In this document: piece by piece, positions 35,325-46,704 of the stretch
Layout: each line of letters starts with the position of its first letter
Position numbering within the stretch: position 1 is the stretch's first letter
Notes under the pieces: generated by a model
The model's database searches: none
The model's input: only the letters and a program-made list of their open reading frames with translations
What the model was told of the DNA's origin: nothing
Made by a program: the position numbers and the translations under genes
Origin: Blattamonas nauphoetae
Taxonomy: Eukaryota; Preaxostyla; Oxymonadida
DNA: 64,000 nt
Assembly (NCBI GenBank): GCA_033064195.1
Contig: JARBJD010000070.1
Coordinates: 62,001-126,000 of the forward strand
Direction: 5' to 3'

Positions 35325-36184
35325 GGGCGATTCTCTTTGAAAGGTCGCAAAACACTATGGTGCGTCCCAAAAAATCATTTTTTGCACAATTACCGTTCAT
35401 CTGTTTAGTCGACAGAAAAAGAGTGAATTACTGGATTTCAAGTAGGATCGCGTTCGATAAAGCCATTTTTTGATCCGGACACTTTTGCACACTTTTTATC
35501 ACAGAACAAGTTGAAAAATGGAGAAATGATGTAAAACAACGTAAAAACCCTATTCTGTGTGAGAGAACCAATACAAATACATCTATTGAAGAAAAAGACG
35601 TGAAAAGTGCGGATCGGAAGATTCGACAAGATTGATGAATTTAGACTTAAGAATTGGAGAGACATATCCAATTAAGGTGGTTTGAGATATAAAGTGAAGG
35701 GAAATTGAGATTGATCTGAATTAGAGGACAAGGAGGACGATCAACAAGTCCGTGTCAGTTTGTGATCTATAAGATGAGAAATTCATGACAAAAGATACAT
35801 GATCGAGTGAAAACAGGAGAAAGCATCAGATAGGTGAACAGGCCAGATTGTTTTCTGCCTGTTAGACTCGATCCGTCTCACCTGAAAAAAGTGCTGAGTG
35901 TCTGTCAATGTGAACGAAATAAATGACACAAACCAAAAGAATCGCATGCAATACACGGTATAAGGTCGGTTCAATCATCGATCTGACCGATTAAAGTTGT
36001 TTGATGGAGAATGAGTCACCTGATCTTTGAATTTGTAGAAAAGTGAGTGAAAATGAAAAAAAGAGATAATATAAACCTTCAAGATGGAGATTTTGATTGT
36101 TCCTGGGAGATGAATAGCTTTCTCAACGATCTTTCAAATGTTGACGGAGTTGTAACGCACGCGTCCTTTCATTCAGAATCGCCC
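35325..36184. mobile_element. 860-bp MITE, 4-bp TSD (copy 2)
   Basis: Same ends (GGGCGATTCT / AGAATCGCCC) and same total length as the copy at 16163-17022. AAAT is duplicated at 35321-35324 and 36185-36188. It is inserted next to the retroelement fossil inside the DIRS-like element. The first ~750 bp align well with copy 1; the 3' ~120 bp do not. Confidence 0.85.
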
Positions 36185-37167
36185 AAATCGTTCGATCCTG
36201 TTTCAATGTTTGCTTCGGTTGTAAGAGAAGCTGATGGAGGGCGACTAGAGTTTTCCGCCTAAATTCGCGCCTCGCATTACCAATTAAACTCCGAGGACAT
36301 CACATGAATGAAATACAACGGTGGGTTCGGTAAATTAAGTGACGTCCATGACAATGTTGGAGCGGTGGACGCACGAGGAGAATAACGTGTTCCGATCCCT
36401 CACCTTCACTCGTTGCTTTGGCGACAGCCTTCCGATCCCGTCGTATTGATTGCCTGGACCCTGAATATCCAATCGGTGATTGGCTCACCTATCTTCCAGA
36501 GATATATGTTCTTGACCTCATGATAGGGTCAGAAAAGTTGCTTTTCTGGTCAGGAAGACCTAGAGGAGCGTGATTTCCCTTTCGAGGGCCTGCTTATGGT
36601 GAGATCCGTTATGACTTGATCTGAAATGTCCAGATGACGAGGACGAGCCGATGCTGTTCGGGAATGCTCTTGGATCGAATTATGAAACCGTTCGTTCCTA
36701 TTGCTCTGTAATGAGGAACCCCCTCCCGTGGTGTTGCGGGTTCAATTGACGATCCTGTTACATGACGATAATCCCCCTATATACATGGTTAAAAACAGGA
36801 CTATCTACGGGCTGAGATCTTTTTGAGATTATTCACGCCTCCTGGACTGGTCGACGCTGGTCTATGTTGAAAATCTTGGTGCTGTTTTCTTAAACTTGGT
36901 TTGGATTCCTTTCCATTGTCAGACTGTTTTCGTCAGTTTGAACGAGATGGAACATTCTTGAGGTAATCATCAATTGCTTGAAGTTATCTTTGATGTTAAA
37001 AGCCTTTTGACTCAGTTGAAATTGACATGAACTTTTTGGGAATTCACTGAACTGAGTTATTGTCATATAAGCCTGTGACAACTTATTCGAGCGTGATTTC
37101 AATCATTGGAAAAGGTAGTGATATTGACCAGGAGGCGTATGAACTTTTTCAAATTTATGAATAAACG
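36185..37167. other. Interior of the DIRS-like element, no gene recognised
   Basis: About 980 bp between the MITE and the terminal repeat. Open frames are short and without recognisable motifs. The minus-strand frame that enters the terminal repeat begins MSGPTRMEIMVGG and ends at 37103. Confidence 0.4.
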
Positions 37168-37273
37168 CTTTGATCTGACCACCCACCATTATTTCCATAC
37201 GGGTCGGTCCGGACATCTCACTAGAAACTGGGAGACGAGCCCAGTTGTGTTCGGCTTGACCGAAGGGAAAGCC

Positions 37274-40200
37274 AGGTGCTCGCCAGCGAAGACCATCCAT
37301 TCCTGACTTGTCTGTTCCACTCATCATCGTCTGATTCTCATCGTGTGGCTTGTCTTCTTCATTCTGTTGACCTTCCATCGGAGAGAGGACTTGTTGCATT
37401 TGACGCTGGCGAGCTGTTTCTTGTTCCGCTTCCGAAGTGTTCATGTCAAGCTTCAGTTGAACAGTCCCAGCTGAATCAAGAAGAATCCAGTGAGACGAAA
37501 GATGCGTCAGAACATCACTCCATCCGCGATGAGCAACAACCTCCTTCAATCCATTCACAATTTGAATCCCAATCTCTCGCTTCCCAATCGCTTTTCCCTC
37601 TTTGTGAAGAACCGAATACAGCGTCTGATTCATTCGAACTGTCGAAACCCCAAAGTCTCCACTGCACGTCATCACTTTGGAAAATGGCATATCTGATCCA
37701 TCTGTCCGGTTCAATGTCGATGGATTGTTGTTCACTTCTTGGTTCACTTCGCTCACTTCACAATTCGCTGAGTCGTCCGATCCAATCACATCAATCAAAT
37801 CATTTCTCCCACATTCAATCATTTTCTCATCCTCAACTGGTTCTTGTTCTTCCATCTCACTTTTCGCATTCTTCCCTTTCGATCGACGACGATTCACAAG
37901 AACGATGACAACGATGATCACGATGAGAGCGACACAAACACAGATGACAACAGGAATCAGCCAGCTCAGCAGTTTCTTCATTTCGGGTGACATCGCTTTC
38001 TTGTGATCACGAGTGGGAGCCACAAACGACGATTTCGGGATGTGGAAAGCGATTGGACCGTTCATCCTCACAAACGGCGATTCTGTTTCTGGTGTTGGGG
38101 TGATCCCTTTGATTGTGTAACTCGTGTCGTGAGTGAGCAATCGATCTTCCCCAATCACAACTATCTCCGACGATCCTCCAGTCACAGACGATCCATCGAA
38201 GTGAACAAGGACACTCACATCCTTCCCATCTTCCTCGACGACACAGCAATATGATCCACTCACAACACGATCAATCACGAGAAGAACGAAAGCGAGTGGC
38301 TGATCGGAAGAGACAAGATGGGCTGTCGCACTGACGAGGGTGGGTGGTGTTGGAGTTGTGAAGGAGACGAAGGTCGGTGTCGCAGCGAGGTTGAACGCCC
38401 ACGCTGCCGGAGGGAAGGAGAGGGCATTCGAGAGAGACGACGATGGGGATGGTGACGAGGAAACAATTCCGACAATCGATGTGATTCTGTACGACGTCGA
38501 GAAGTCGAGATTGAATGTGGGAGACGGCGATGTCATTGTGGCCTTCCCATCCACAAACTCAATCACTCCTTTCACTTCTGTCTTGTCCACTTCATTTCGA
38601 ATCGTCACTTCATATTTCTGCGACGAATTGGGAACCTTCACCTTCATCCCCAACATCATTCTTCCTGATAATCCATCAAACGACAATTCCACCTCTCTTG
38701 TCAACACAGGCCAAATATTGTGGAAGGCATCATCATTGATTCTATATCTTATCCTCTCTTCTTCGTTGATCCGTTCATTCACACCCATTCCCATGCTCGC
38801 AGTGGGACATGTCGTGAAGCAGTCTACAATCGAGATCGTTGGCTTCGCTTCATCAGAATAAGCTGTCACACACACATCAACAAAACCAGGCGCGTCGTCT
38901 GGCACATACACAGATGCCACCTCGTTTTTTGTATGTCCGACAGAGTTGTTGATGAAAGCGACTCGTGTGAGAGAGATTGAAGGTGAATCTTCGAAGAGCT
39001 GTTGAAGACTGATTGCTCCTGTTGCTCCCGAATAACAATCCTTCACCAAACAGTCAGAGATCACACACGATCCAAAATTATAAGCGTGGAAAGCAGCACC
39101 AGAAATAATCGTTGAACACTCGATGAAAGAACAGTCCTGCACAGTCAGTGTTAATGTCGGCTCCAAGAGCACATCCAATCCTCCCTCACACACAGTCTTC
39201 GATTCATCACTTGGTTTGCATCGGAGTAGGTGGATATCAGTCAGCTGGTAATCACAGGTACCAGATACAGCCATTCCAGGGGCACGAGAAGGACTCCGAC
39301 AATCAGTGAAATTCAGTCGCGTGACAGATGTTAGAGTTTTTCCGAAAACAAGAACGAGGCCACCAAATCCGTTTTCCTCGTCAACGATAAAACAATCATC
39401 GAAGAGACAGTCAGAGAGGAGTACAGTTCCATACGTAGCGATCTCCATCCCACCACATTGGGTCGCACAGCAAGACTCGAAGACAAGATTCGCGATTGTG
39501 AAGACACTGCTTGGATCGTTGTCACGTACATACATCCCTCCGACAACAGTATACATTTGGCCAGCTGGGCCACACTTTTCAAATCTGCAGTCGACAACAG
39601 TGACAGACTTCTGGATGATCAGGGACATCCCGGCTCCATTAGCGTCTGTTTTGAGATTTGTGAAGTTTGATGCTTCAACATATACTGGTTGATGAGGCTG
39701 ATTGTCGTATTGGTTGATGTAAACCATTCCTCCACAACCCAAGTAAGAACCGCTGATGAATGTGTAGTCAGAGAACGAGCAGGAAGAGATGGTGATGGTG
39801 CCGGGATAGTTTATGAACGAGAGTGGGTGGACATTCGATGCATAGTTGGCACCAGTGAAGTGGCAGTGCGAGAACGAGGCGATCGACGATTCATCCCCAC
39901 TCGTGTTGTTGAACGAATATTCCGTCCCATCATCCACAAATTCACGGTGGGTCCCATTGGGAAGGGTGATTGATGGCGATGCATCGGAGTCGGCGTTGGA
40001 GTCGGTGTTGGGAGAGGAGAGGAAGGAGGAGAACGAAGAATTCGAGCACAAAACGGACCCTCCAGTGTTCACATCTCGAATCGTCGATCCCGACAAATGC
40101 GAACTTGACAGCGACACAACACATCCCAACATCGTTTGAGACAATTCCGACACGTGTGGCGGGCAGGAACACCCAATCGAACTCACGTTCACAAACGAGC

Positions 40201-40420
40201 AACTAATCAACGACGATGAGATCATTCCCACTTCATCATTGTTCTTCCGAGCTGTTCGTGTCAGTGAGAGGCCAATCCCGTCTGTTCCCAGAATTGTCTG
40301 TGAGTTGAACGAACAGCCAACCAGCGAAACTGATCGTGATCCTCCAAATGCTGGAAATGCTTCTGTTTCAACAACTCCACACAAATGCCCAATTTCATTC
40401 GAAATCGAGCATTCCCTCAC
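37274..40420 (-). pseudogene. Gene B main part: beta-helix / TM / pseudokinase, truncated at both ends
   Basis: 1049 open codons, closely similar to gene A from VRKCSISNE to LRWRAP. The homology starts abruptly at 40420, so the signal peptide and about 180 residues are missing. It stops at 37274, where the 13-kb element enters between P and E of the APE motif. The remaining 105 codons lie at 24297-23983 in phase. The domains are as in gene A: beta-helix, beta-sandwich-like repeats, TM (LIPVVICVCVALIVIIVVIV), and a kinase-like tail with LSSHWILLD. No internal stop is seen. Without a 5' end it is unlikely to make a surface protein. Confidence 0.85.
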
Positions 40421-41113
40421 GTTGCCTCGTTGCTGGACGTGATGAAGTTCTCCACGGAATTGGAACTCTATCTTTGTTCCTGCCTCCTCGTCGTTGTGAA
40501 TTGCTGCTGTCCCGTCTTTCTAGTGACTCTCGTAATGGCAATATCAATCTGAATAGCATCCTGGCAGTCGACGGAGTTCTGTTTCGATGTCCAATTCAAC
40601 TTGCTTGCCCTGTGTCGAGAAGATGTTTCGAACAATAACCGCAATTGATTCCACTTCAATGGCACTATCTTGAGCGCCATGAACGGTGAAACAGTTGAAT
40701 TTTGCATGAATTGGGAGCGTGAAGTATTCTTCCGAAATTGGTTCGGTGTCGAAATGGAAACATCTGATGTAATTATCGACATTTGGAAGCAGTTGTCTGA
40801 GTCAACCTCATGTGATGACTTGTCGCATGATCACGACAAGTCCCTTGACAAAGGCTGGAATGGCTTAAACGGTTGAAGGTTGAAATGAGGTATTTCGATA
40901 GTAATGAGCTCGAAAATAGTAATCATGATAACGAATCCGAATAGTGCCAAAGATAGTGTTGCAGTTTAAGACGAGGAGGTCATTATTTTCTGTTAGAAAT
41001 ATTTTGATCAGGCCAGCCCCTAATATCATTTCAGGGTACTCGCTGTGTTGAGGAGCCCTCGTTTGGGCTTGGAGTGACCAGAGGGAACTCCACAACTGAC
41101 ATCATGCACGATC
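40421..41113. other. Sequence between two 5'-truncated surface-protein genes
   Basis: Both genes B (-) and C (+) lose homology at the borders of this ~690-bp block. Short frames on both strands (40468-40782 minus, 40670-40876 plus) have no recognised motif. It could be an old insertion or the scar of a rearrangement that removed both 5' ends. Confidence 0.4.
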
Positions 41114-42702
41114 ATGAGTGGCAGTTGCTGTTCACCGTTTGTTGTTGATTCTCAGTCAGGATGTGATGGATCATCAATTTCGTTTGCGAGCTGTTGTCAT
41201 CAACCATCGACGCAGAATCAGCTGTTCCCTCTCGTCGACTTTGATTCTCTCCCCAATCCGTCCTTTCCCACATCTGTGAATGCTGATGATGATATCACAA
41301 CACACTCTGCAGATGGTACAGTGTCTGTGGCGTGTGTGAATCATTTGATGTCTGATGCCGATCTTCCCCTCGGAACGGGTCCTCTGTTGAATTTTGGGAG
41401 GATTTCGGATGAACACCACACTCTCTCGTCACTGAGTGTCGAAACATCTCTTTCGCACTCTCGCCTTCTGAACGTGTCGAGTTCGCCTTCTCCTGCCCTC
41501 CGTCCGATTGGCTCGATTGGACAGAGTCAGAAAATGATTGGAGTGGAAGTGAGCGGATGCACGAATCATCTGTACGGGACAGTGTGTGACGACATGAACA
41601 ATGGAGGAAGCATTCTTTGTTTGAACTCGTCGTTCTCTCGCTGCTCGACCTCTCTCGAACCATCCTCCACCTTCCCAACATACAACTTCCAACACCGCTC
41701 TGGAGCTGAACAGAAGTTTGAATTGTCAATAACACCATCATCATCCGTATCATTCTCCCACTGCACTTTCCACAAAATGACAACCGCATTAGAAGGAGGG
41801 GCTATCGTTTCTAAGTCTAGCTCCCAAGGACTCTCCATCGCAGCGTGTTCCTTTGTCGATTGTTCATCCTCACCTGGGATGGGAGGCGCCGTGTCCATCG
41901 ACTTCTCATCATCCTCACCCCAACCAGTGTCAATCTCGTCATCTCTCTTCATTGGCTGCAACGCATCATACTGGGGAGGCACTCTGTACCTCAATTCACC
42001 ACAGACAGCATCTGTCACGGACTGTTGCTTCGTTGGCACAGAACTAAACACCTGGTATGGAAAATGTATCTATCTCTCCAATTCGAAAGAAAAGATACAG
42101 ATCTGCCACTGTCAATTCAGCGATGCAGTTGCAGTGACTGGAGATCCTATCCGTTTTGAGAAAGTCTCCCCCACTATCGTCTCATTCTCATCTTTCGTTT
42201 CCTGCCATGGCTCATCTCTTTTTTTCTACCAGACAGATTCACCTGTTGACGTTCTGAATTGTGCCTTTATCGAATGCAACGGATCTTCTGGAACTGGCAT
42301 TCAATTATTGTTGTGCTCTGATCTTGCCACAGTGAAAGACTCTCTGTTCGACAAATGCACTGCCTACCATGAAGGCGGTGGCATCCGCTTATTTAAATCA
42401 CCATCAATCAAACTGTACAATCTGAAGTTTCGAGACTGCGCAGCATCTTGCGGGAAGGACCTTGCTGTTGAAATTACGAGGGATGAGGTTGCTGAAGGGA
42501 AGTTGATCACAAATTGTGTCTCGACGTCAGGTGCAAACAATGTGTATTTTCGGAATGACTCTCCCAACTTCGACAGCACTCTTATTCCTCAAGTTCCCTC
42601 GATTGATGTTCCATCGATCACTCTGTCTGCGTTATTGGACGGGGATGACGTGGGAGGAACTTTGACAGTGACAGCGAGCGAGAGTGTGGATGGAAGGATG
42701 CT
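41114..42702 (+). pseudogene. Gene C segment 1: beta-helix ectodomain
   Basis: About 530 codons of Cys/Ser-rich beta-helix coils: repeated S-F--C units such as SSFSRCS, CSFVDCSS, SLFIGCNASYWGG and CAFIECNG. Homology to the 2414-7438 gene begins at CSPFVV (there CSPFIM), so the start is truncated. It ends in the 9-bp duplication AAGGATGCT, where the Mutator-like element enters. Confidence 0.8.
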
Positions 42703-44902
42703 GGGGCCGACTATATCTCATCAAGCATTCCATCTATATCTCATCAAGTTTTGATCAAGGGTTTTCTCTTTCCCTTAATAGTCTTTTGTCAAATTCTGAA
42801 TTCACTCTTTTTCAGACTCACCACATCATTCTTATCTTCATCTCACTGTAATTCTCTCCATTTTCGAAATTTTTGGTGCAAAGATCCTGCTTCTGTGCTC
42901 TTGTGCCGTTCCTCCTCTTCAGGCCACTCGACAAGTCGCGTGTGTCGTCTCTCGAGTTGCTGGCGGAGAATGAGCAGCAGGAACTCGAAGCACTCAACCT
43001 CGCCCTCTCCACAATCTCCGAAACCACCCTCTCGCGTTTGTTCGTCCTCTCCGTTTCCCCTCTTCTCCATCCCTCCAGCCGCCACTTGAGACCTGTCGTC
43101 AGACAACTCGGTCATCCCTCGGCTCGTCTCGCTCGTCGCGGGGTGCACGCTTGTCGTGGAAGGACCGTCCCAAATTGTGTCTTCCATCGTTCATCCTCTC
43201 CTCCACTCCCTCACTGCCGACACCCACTTCAGCACAATCAGTCTGCCCCCCTCTCGCACATCCTCTTCAGATGGGAACAAGATCATGATTGTGAAGAGCG
43301 ACGGCCTACCAACTCTCGTCCGCCTGCTCTCTCGCTCACCCATCCTCTCGCTCCCTCCCCTTATCCCGCAGAACGCCCTCACCACTCTCTGGAACTGTGC
43401 CCGCAATGGTCTCCCTCCTCTCCTCTTTCTCTCTCTCAGAAGAAATCAAAGACATCTCGCGCAGTGTCGGGGCATCCATTAGCAGCGAAGTCGATCTCCA
43501 GACCATCGAGACCGCTCTCGGCTCTCTGTTGAGCCTGACTGTGAACGGTGTGCCCTCCTTCTTCTGTCTCAACTGTCTGTCCAGTTCGCAGGGGAGAACA
43601 AGAGTTACGTGAGGGAGCACAACGGGCTTCCTCTGCTCGTTTCCTGTCTGGCCCGTGTCCAAATCACTCCGCACACACCACAACACATCCCCGTCCTCCA
43701 CACAGCTCTCACCACACTCCGAAACTGCTGTTCGAATGGTGTGCTCCTCGCTGCTCTCTCGAATCCCTTTCTGCTCAGCCACAAACGCGGTGCTCTTCGT
43801 CCAGGTCGGCGGGTGTGAGTATCTCTTCAAGTGCCTCTCCCAACACGCCCCTCCGTCTGTCACAAAAGGAGGCTGTCCTGCTGGTGAAGAACCTCACGCT
43901 GGTGGATCAGAACAAGAAAGAGATTGGTTTGGCATTCTGGCTCCGTCATCCCTCCCTTTCCTCTCCCAGTCCTCCAGCAGCCTCACAAGCCCATCCTGGA
44001 ATTGTCGCTCACATCGCAAAAAGCGAATGTCGGTCGTGTTGCCAACGATATCATCCGCTCAATCTCGTCTCACCGTTGGTTTCTTCCTCCTCTTTTTTCA
44101 TTGTCACTCCAGCCGAATCTCGACAGCTCCTCTCGATAGTTTCTGAATCATTCCGCTTGTTATGTCACTTTACGAACGAACCTCTGTCAGAAAAGTGCGA
44201 TCACATGTGCGAGAGCCTCCTGACTCCGTCCCTGCGTGTTTCGGTTGTGACGTTGCTCAAAGCGAGAGAATGCTCGTTGTTGTTCGAGAAGGATCCTTCG
44301 TGCCATCTGTCGGCGTGCGTCCAGGAGCCCACTGTCGTGGAATTATTGGGCATCCTCGTCGGTGATGCAGATCGGTGGTGTGGTGGGATGTTCGGGCGGA
44401 ATGACGTCGAGATTCTCGTTCGGAAAGCTCTCTCCAGAAGCATCTCGATTTGGTGATCGTTGTTGGGATGGAGGTGACTGTGGCGGGGAAAGAGGGTGGA
44501 AAAAGGATAAGAAGGTGTATGAAAAAAGTGTCTTGTCCTTTATTCCTCCTCATCATCATCGCGAGACCAAGTGAAATCCGAGTCTGGAGCAGGGGAATTC
44601 AGAAGTCTTGGCGTTGGCGGAGAGACAGGTACGTTGTATGGATCCTCGAAAACACAAACGGCTAATGAAAACTATTTAGGGTTGGATCAGCGTGTTCGAC
44701 TAGAAACAACATATTCGAGTTCTTCGCATCAAAAATATCGAAAATGGAGAGAATTACAGAGAGATGAAGATAAGAGTGATGTGGTGAGTCTGAAAAAGAG
44801 TGAATTCAGATTTTGATAAAAGACTATTAAGGGAAAGAGAAAACCCTTAATCAAAACTTGATGAGATATAGATGGAATGCTTGATGAGATATAGTCGTTC
44901 CC
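42703..44902. mobile_element. Mutator-like element with long TIRs, 9-bp TSD
   Basis: Inverted repeats of roughly 190 bp start GGG and then CGACTATATCTCATCAAGCA on both ends. They match with few differences through TTTTTCAGACTCACCACATC to the start of the cargo near 42890. AAGGATGCT is duplicated at 42694-42702 and 44903-44911. Long TIRs and a 9-bp duplication fit the Mutator superfamily. No transposase is present; the interior is an ARM-repeat gene segment. The TIR sequence differs from that of the elements at 11952 and 61443. Confidence 0.85.
42873..44456 (+). pseudogene. Captured ARM-repeat gene segment with short introns
   Basis: Plus-strand frames read as ARM-type repeats: LLAENEQQELEALNLALSTI, IPRLVSLVAGCTLVVEGPS, QNALTTLWNCARN, IETALGSLLSLT, REHNGLPLLVSCLARV, TALTTLRNCCSNG, and a C-terminus with GILVGDADRWCGGMFGRND ending at 44456. 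Frame changes coincide with GT-AG segments; the clearest is 43409-43439 (31 nt, phase 1). The 5' end is missing at the TIR border. The presence of introns means the segment was captured as DNA. Possibly related to armadillo proteins with SPIN90-like C-termini (weak inference). Confidence 0.6.
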
Positions 44903-44911
44903 AAGGATGCT

Positions 44912-45171
44912 GGTTGTGCTGGACAACAGTGAGAGTGATTACGAGAAACCGAACTTGGACTCTCCTCCTCCGATCGCTCGTCTGTTCGTGTTTGACTTCT
45001 CGTCGTCTGATACGGCATCTCAGCCAGTTTCATTCAACGAGTGGAACCTGCTGCAATACGAAGCGACTTATTCGATGACGATGGCATCGCTTGCTGGAAC
45101 CGACATCACTCTCTCTCCATCGCAGTTCCAAACACCGAACCCTGCTCGAATTGTTGAAGTGATCATCGACT
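44912..45171 (+). pseudogene. Gene C segment 2
   Basis: 86 codons (VVLDNSESDYEKPN.. to ..PARIVEVIID) of the beta-sandwich-like repeat region between the Mutator-like element and the DIRS-like composite. It completes the codon broken at 42702 and ends one base into a codon finished at 56018. Confidence 0.75.
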
Positions 45172-45292
45172 GGTGTTCCCTCCGCTCACACCATAACCAA
45201 ACCAGGGCCATCAACTGTTGAGTCTAACAACGGGGAAGTGGAAGAATGGGTGGCCCGATCAAACTACACAAACAAACTACTAAGATTTTTAC

Positions 45293-46702
45293 AGCAAGTT
45301 TACCGAGACTATTTTCGTCCTTCCTCAAAAATAAGCTTCTAGTTCCTGTATTTTCAACGAATGCGTGGTTGAATCCATCGTTTTGATTCACCAATTGTCC
45401 CGATGACAGCCGACAAGAAACGAGTCCTCCAGGAGAAAGACAAAACTAACTTTGTCAGCACTCAAGACAGTGCTAGTGACAAGAATCAAAATTGTAGAAT
45501 TCATCACGGAAGTCATCAATTTGAGCCTCGACAAAAACACCAGTGACCATTCTTCAGAAGTCACTGGATCGATCATGTTATACAACAGGCTTCAAGTGCA
45601 CTCAAGATAGTGCCAACAACATCTCAACAAGTACTACTGTTTTTGGGACGAAAGGAACAACGCATCACAACCACGAACAAATGATGCAACGAAGATGGAC
45701 GAAAATACTACTCGGAGCAACAAAAGATGAAGAACAAATCAATGACGATTCAATACATTAGTTCAATCATGTTCATATGACAACAACGACGGGGTAAATG
45801 AATACAGACTCGTCCGGATGCGATCAACAACAACAGCGTCAACCTCAGATTGTACAAGGAATTTGAAGGAAAACATATCTACAGCAGCAAACAGACCGCA
45901 GCGAGTGTATATGACGAGGGGATCGACTGATATCAGATTCCAGACGACGCATCCGCCGACGCGAAGCAATGTGTCTTCCAGACACAGTTGACTTAGGGTG
46001 AAGTCACCTCCATCCAGTAAAGTGGAGTACGTCACAAATATCCCGATTCGGCAGGGTTCAGTCACCACATGATGACGTCCTTTCGATCCATCCAATTTGG
46101 GTTGAAGAACCTTACAGGATTCCGGAAACGTGCAGCAGCATCCTTCTTTCGAACAAGAGCAATTGATATACAGTTAACAACGCACAGACGTGATAGTTTC
46201 TCTACGACACGACAACACAAGTGTTTGCCAGTCAGATCCAGAAAGCTTAAGATCACATCAATACTCTCCTCGAAAAGCTGCAATCATCTCGAACAGGTTA
46301 TCATATATCAAGATATTGTACAGAAATCGTCCAAACGGCGATGAAGTCAGGCGAACACCCTGGGAGCTCCATTTCCGAGTTACCTCGATTAACTCGCAAT
46401 TCCCCACACTTTCACAGCATCATTTCTCAATACAAGCATCGTTGGTGTCGGAATATCCCAGTGCCCGATCGAAGAGTGGGCTCATCAAGAAACTGTCAAG
46501 GGACAAAACTACCGCCTCATGAAATGGATAGTGTTCGTTCCAATACCAAAATGTCATGTCAGAATTCGTTGTAATGACTAAAAATGACGGAACACTGTCA
46601 ATCATTCCATACCCGTTCCACAATTCGCGTCTTCCAAACATCCAACGAAACAATCAATAAACTCGAATGGTTGCACATTATTCGAACAAATATTTGGTGC
46701 GA
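45293..46702. other. Interior of composite element, unidentified frames
   Basis: Minus-strand frames at 45763-46095 (LSQLCLEDTLLRVGGCVVW) and 46062-46283, and a minus-strand frame at 46420-46653, have plausible composition but no motif I recognise. They overlap or adjoin in different frames, so they probably belong to one decayed gene. Confidence 0.3.
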
Positions 46703-46704
46703 TA

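Larger units (their letters stand above)
24298..37273 (-). mobile_element. 13-kb DIRS-like composite element in gene B
   Basis: In the gene's orientation the element begins at 37273 and ends at 24298. The outer ends share an inverted repeat of about 90 bp (GGCTCGTCTCCCAG, then TCTAGTGAGATGTCCGG and CGACCCGTATGGAAATAATG). The left end has an extra 21-nt hairpin (GGCTT stem, AAGCC). The right end has an extra TTATTAACAACAA. The internal block 24514-24600 is the reverse complement of right end joined to left end. The host is rejoined exactly (CAACTTC with AGGTGC, as in gene A), so there is no target duplication. This matches DIRS-type architecture; no recombinase or reverse transcriptase was recognised. 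The interior holds a satellite array, a retroelement fossil and a MITE. It looks degraded inside. An alternative reading is two adjacent TIR elements of 245 bp and 12.7 kb. Confidence 0.6.
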
